NCBI GenBank assembly: GCA_004151065.3
Contig: NWUY0304067946.1
Span: 1-10,555, forward strand
Direction of reading: 5' to 3'
Source of the DNA: Larix sibirica
Lineage: Eukaryota; Streptophyta; Pinopsida; Pinales; Pinaceae
Length of the DNA: 10,555 nt
Shown in pieces: positions 8,035 to 10,555 of this stretch. Made by a program: the position numbers and the translations under genes. The notes below the pieces were generated by a model. That model had not been told where the DNA came from and made no database searches. It saw only the letters and a program-made list of their open reading frames with translations. Each line of letters opens with the position of its first letter. The first letter of the stretch is position 1.

Positions 8035-8190
8035 AAATTCTAGGCACTTTTTAGGAATTTTGTTCATAAAAAAAAACATTATTGGGCGGTCCCCTGGGCA
8101 CATTATAACCCCCTAAGCTCCCCAATTCTCCAATCTGAAGGTTTTGGGCACCATTTTCTAGGTTAAGGGAATAAATAATTCCTAGAACAG
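8035..8190. repeat. Two imperfect hairpins around an A9 run
   Basis: ACAAATTC-TA near 8034 can pair with TAGGAATTTTGT near 8051-8062, just before a run of A (about 8069-8077). Further on, TTCTAGG (8156-8162) and CCTAGAA (8181-8187) are perfect complements, with GGAAT/ATTCC nested inside. A C-rich block lies between (GGTCCCC, ACCCCC, CTCCCC). This could be repeat-derived, but neither a TIR pair nor a target-site duplication could be defined. Confidence 0.3.
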
Positions 8191-8457
8191 TCCTAAAACA
8201 ACATGATATCACCCCTAAATTAAATATGGGCATATTCCTAATCAGTTCGAACACATATTCCTATTCAGGGATATTTCCTTTGTACTTGGAACAATCCCCT
8301 TGCTCTGTTTTCTGAGCACCAACCATTGACCAGAATACCTCCTTCTTTTCCCAAGTCCACCCCAAACTCCATCTAGGACTCTGTATGTGTTTGTACTATT
8401 GAAAATTGTTTATAGTCACAACAAATCACAAGGGTAAAAATGGAAGTTGTTTAGACC

Positions 8458-8790
8458 AGTGGTACATATGATTGTAAGCAAATTGTATTGTGTATTCTTA
8501 GTGGTACATCATAGAGGTAATCTAAGTAGCATGGGTATCTGTACTTGGGGTAGGGTACGCGTACTTGTACCAGATACCAGTACCAACATATCGGATACAA
8601 TGTACACATGTACCTTGTTGTACCCGAAACTTGGCCGAAGTACCCTGAAATGTTTGTCATAGATTCAGGGGACGTTGATTGCAGAGGGGACGAGGTAACC
8701 CTGTTTTGGGGATGCCTAGGGACGTCCAAGGACCACTTTTGTACAGGGTACCCCCATGTTGGGGACACATGAGGACACCTAACCTTGCGT
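8458..8790. mobile_element. GTAC-rich and GGGAC-rich block; possible non-autonomous DNA transposon remnant
   Basis: AGTGGTACAT is directly repeated at 8458-8467 and 8500-8509. The next ~110 bases (about 8536-8645) contain nine GTAC tetramers in both orientations, including GGGTACGCGTAC, GTACC and GTACCC. From about 8667 the pattern changes to GGGGACG, GGGACG, GGGATG, GGGACGTCC, GGGGACAC, GAGGACAC and GTGGACAC, with the palindrome GGGTACCC at 8748-8755. Dense short motifs in both orientations are typical of subterminal regions of plant hAT-type elements, where transposase binds. No terminal inverted repeats, target duplication or transposase gene could be fixed here, so class and borders are inference. 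A minus-strand ORF across the block (8451-8822) is rich in Tyr/Pro/Val because of these motifs and is not a gene. Confidence 0.35.
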
Positions 8791-9560
8791 GTCAAGGGTA
8801 TGTGGACACTTGCAATGTCCAATTTCCTAGGTTGGTTCTGCTCTAGTGTCCAGGGTTGGTTCGCCTATTAGGACTCTCATGCGATATGAGCCCACAATCC
8901 TAAACAATTTGTAGAACCACCTTACACACATACATATTGAACTAAAAGTTAATATCATCCTACATATTATTACAACTAATATAAAAGGCATAGTATAAAT
9001 ATAAAAAAATATTGTGGGAGAAATTATTTGCCATGAATTTTGCAAACTGCACTAAAACATAAATGACACATGAAACCACCGAGAAGCAGAGATGCAAAAA
9101 AAAGGTCAAAGACAAAATACTCAATATTATGTATCATGCAAGCCTGAGCTCAATAAGCTCGAGCTATCCTAGGACAAAGTATAGCTCAAGGTATCAAAAG
9201 GACAAAGTATAAATTGAAGCACAAAATTAAACCGGACGACCAAATCAAACCCTTGACTTCAGTAGCACAAATCAACAGATTTTTTTCCCCACAAACTATT
9301 CATAAATGGATGTTGAAACTGTAAATCAAGAAATCCATGGCTTCAAACCCAAATATAAGTATTCTAGTGTTCAAGAATATATCACATATCCATATGTTGA
9401 GATGACTATTTCTGTGAATATTGTGGGCCTCACTTGATACTCCTCCGGGCTAGGTTGCCAAAACTGCAACTGACCTACCCTAGGTAGAGAGGTTTAAAAT
9501 CCTTATTAATTTTAACAAGGATAATATATTTGGAACTCCATAATTGAGATTGGTAATTGG
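8791..9560. other. Non-coding stretch with minor direct repeats
   Basis: AGGACAAAGTATA occurs at 9171-9183 and 9199-9211, a 28 bp period. A small inverted repeat, GAGCTCAATAAGCTC, sits near 9146-9160, with GAGCT again at 9161-9165. CTACCCTAGGTAG at about 9476-9488 is an imperfect palindrome. No reading frame or RNA gene can be supported. Confidence 0.5.
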
Positions 9561-9577
9561 AGAGGTTTCAAACCTCT
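9561..9577. repeat. 17 nt perfect inverted repeat
   Basis: AGAGGTTTCAAACCTCT is an 8 bp perfect inverted repeat about a single central C. The half-site AGAGGTTT also occurs at 9488-9495. It could be a protein-binding dyad or chance. Confidence 0.6.
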
Positions 9578-9761
9578 AGACTCATTGCAAATCTAATTTG
9601 AACTAATATGAATATATCCTTGTGCCAATCGCACATAGCTAAGTTGGCAATTAATGAATTGGCCCAATTATATATTAGATATGGTTGATACTAAGATCAA
9701 CAATGTCTATCTATAATTATTTTACTTAAAAAGCATAACCAGGCTTCTTCTGCTTTGCTTC

Positions 9762-9776
9762 AAGCTCTTAGAGCTT
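9762..9776. repeat. 15 nt perfect inverted repeat
   Basis: AAGCTCTTAGAGCTT is a 7 bp perfect inverted repeat about one central T. No neighbouring gene gives it a context. Confidence 0.6.
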
Positions 9777-10227
9777 AGCGCTTCTGCGATAACCATCCTA
9801 GAACATAAATGTTTAATGAAGGAACTAAAGAGAGTACATGTCGATCATGCACTACAGTCCCTCGATGCAAAGACAAGATTATGAGGAATTGCGTGCCAGT
9901 TAATCAATTTTAATTGTATTGCTTATTTTAAAAATATCAGAATGGATGGAATCAGTCTGGACTTAATTTGACTAGTCTTAAAAGAAAAATACAATATGAA
10001 TTGGTTGAAGCACAATTTGACATGACCATGTTATACTGAAATTTGTGACTTTGAAGAGTTAGAATTGATGTGGTTGAGTTTTTATGATAGACACCTTTTT
10101 CACAAAATTAAAAAAAAAACAAGAATACCCTAAACTACCTACACCCTAAATATGTGTTACTAAAATCCCCCACCTTTTTTCATTTCTTTTCACGAAATTT
10201 GAATTTGAATTTGCACTATGCTTGAAA
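9777..10227. other. Non-coding stretch, nothing recognised
   Basis: This is AT-rich DNA without a credible ORF. Two CCCTAAA words (10128-10134 and 10144-10150) follow an A-run at about 10110-10119. They are too few to be a telomeric repeat. A short AATTTG reiteration lies at about 10196-10213. Confidence 0.5.
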
Positions 10228-10312
10228 ACTCACTATTATCGCTGGTTTGAAGTTGATTTCACAAGAAAACCTAGCACTCGCTATTATCATTGGTTTGAAG
10301 TTGATTTCGCAC
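10228..10312. repeat. Tandem duplication, 48 bp period
   Basis: Unit 1 starts at 10228 and unit 2 at 10276. Both read ACTC-[AG]-CTATTATC followed by TGGTTTGAAGTTGATTTC. Over the first 36 positions they differ at four sites, all G/A or C/T. The second copy is truncated after 10312. Confidence 0.8.
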
Positions 10313-10555
10313 TTTAGTTCGAGGTGATTGGAGAGGAAACTAGGTCTTTTGATTTTGTCTTAGAAACACCTTAATATTTATATATTGAATGATTTAAAAG
10401 AAATAATTCAATGTAAAATTTTAATTAAAAGTGGAATTATAATTTTAAATAATAAATTTTATGATTACCTAAATTATGTATTTAATCTTTAGTGAAGTCA
10501 AAGTAAATTGATTTTTAAAATATATTTTTATGTTTTAAAAATAATTAAATTAAAT
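10313..10555. other. AT-rich intergenic DNA to window end
   Basis: Extremely AT-rich sequence with many TTTTAA and AATTAA words. No ORF, RNA gene or repeat boundary is seen. Confidence 0.6.

Noticed and set aside
8451-8822. 123-residue minus-strand ORF
   Set aside because: It results from reading the GTAC/GGGAC motif block; Tyr/Pro/Val-rich repetition without any domain motif.
10128-10150. Two CCCTAAA words as a telomeric or telo-box element
   Set aside because: Only two isolated words 16 bp apart, with no gene start nearby, so chance is sufficient.
1-10555. LTR retrotransposon, CRISPR array, tRNA or rRNA gene
   Set aside because: No primer-binding-site/polypurine pair or reverse-transcriptase/integrase motifs, no regularly spaced short repeats, and no cloverleaf or rRNA-like segment were seen on either strand.

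Overview
The window looks like nuclear DNA from a land plant. It is AT-rich and mostly non-coding. It carries one clear gene split by short GT-AG introns, and that gene belongs to the plant branch of the BMT5-like (DUF2431) Rossmann-fold methyltransferase family. The long empty flanks, many decayed local duplications and possible transposon debris suggest a large genome. A gymnosperm-like source would fit, but that is inference. No bacterial, organellar or viral gene was recognised.

Layout. Positions 1-880 are very AT-rich intergenic DNA with one 2 x 38 bp tandem duplication. Positions 883-1395 hold a degenerate tandem array of a roughly 159 bp unit. Next comes a 2 x 26-28 bp duplication that contains a TATA-box-like sequence in each copy (1412-1465), the best promoter candidate. 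The gene follows on the plus strand in four coding exons: 1745-1946, 2075-2273, 2447-2716 and 2811-3684. They join in frame to 1545 nt, or 514 residues. Exons 1-3 encode the methyltransferase-like domain. Exon 4 encodes a long charged coiled coil built from three related units, two of them a clean 66-residue tandem duplication. It ends in a hydrophobic, basic-flanked tail that looks like a membrane anchor. The methyltransferase + coiled coil + anchor arrangement is the most interesting thing here.

Downstream, 3924-4370 has a coding-like reading frame broken by several stops, possibly a decayed exon. Positions 5565-5940 are a G+C-rich island with several small perfect hairpins and no convincing ORF. 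Around 6733-7180 the minus strand has coding-like fragments broken by stops. Positions 8458-8790 are packed with GTAC and then GGGAC motifs, resembling the subterminal regions of a non-autonomous DNA transposon. The remainder to 10555 holds short palindromes, a 48 bp duplication and AT-rich DNA.

Only one gene is supported with confidence, so no operon or pathway can be inferred from neighbours. Several two-copy tandem duplications of 26-200 bp, one inside the coding exon, show that local duplication has repeatedly shaped this locus.
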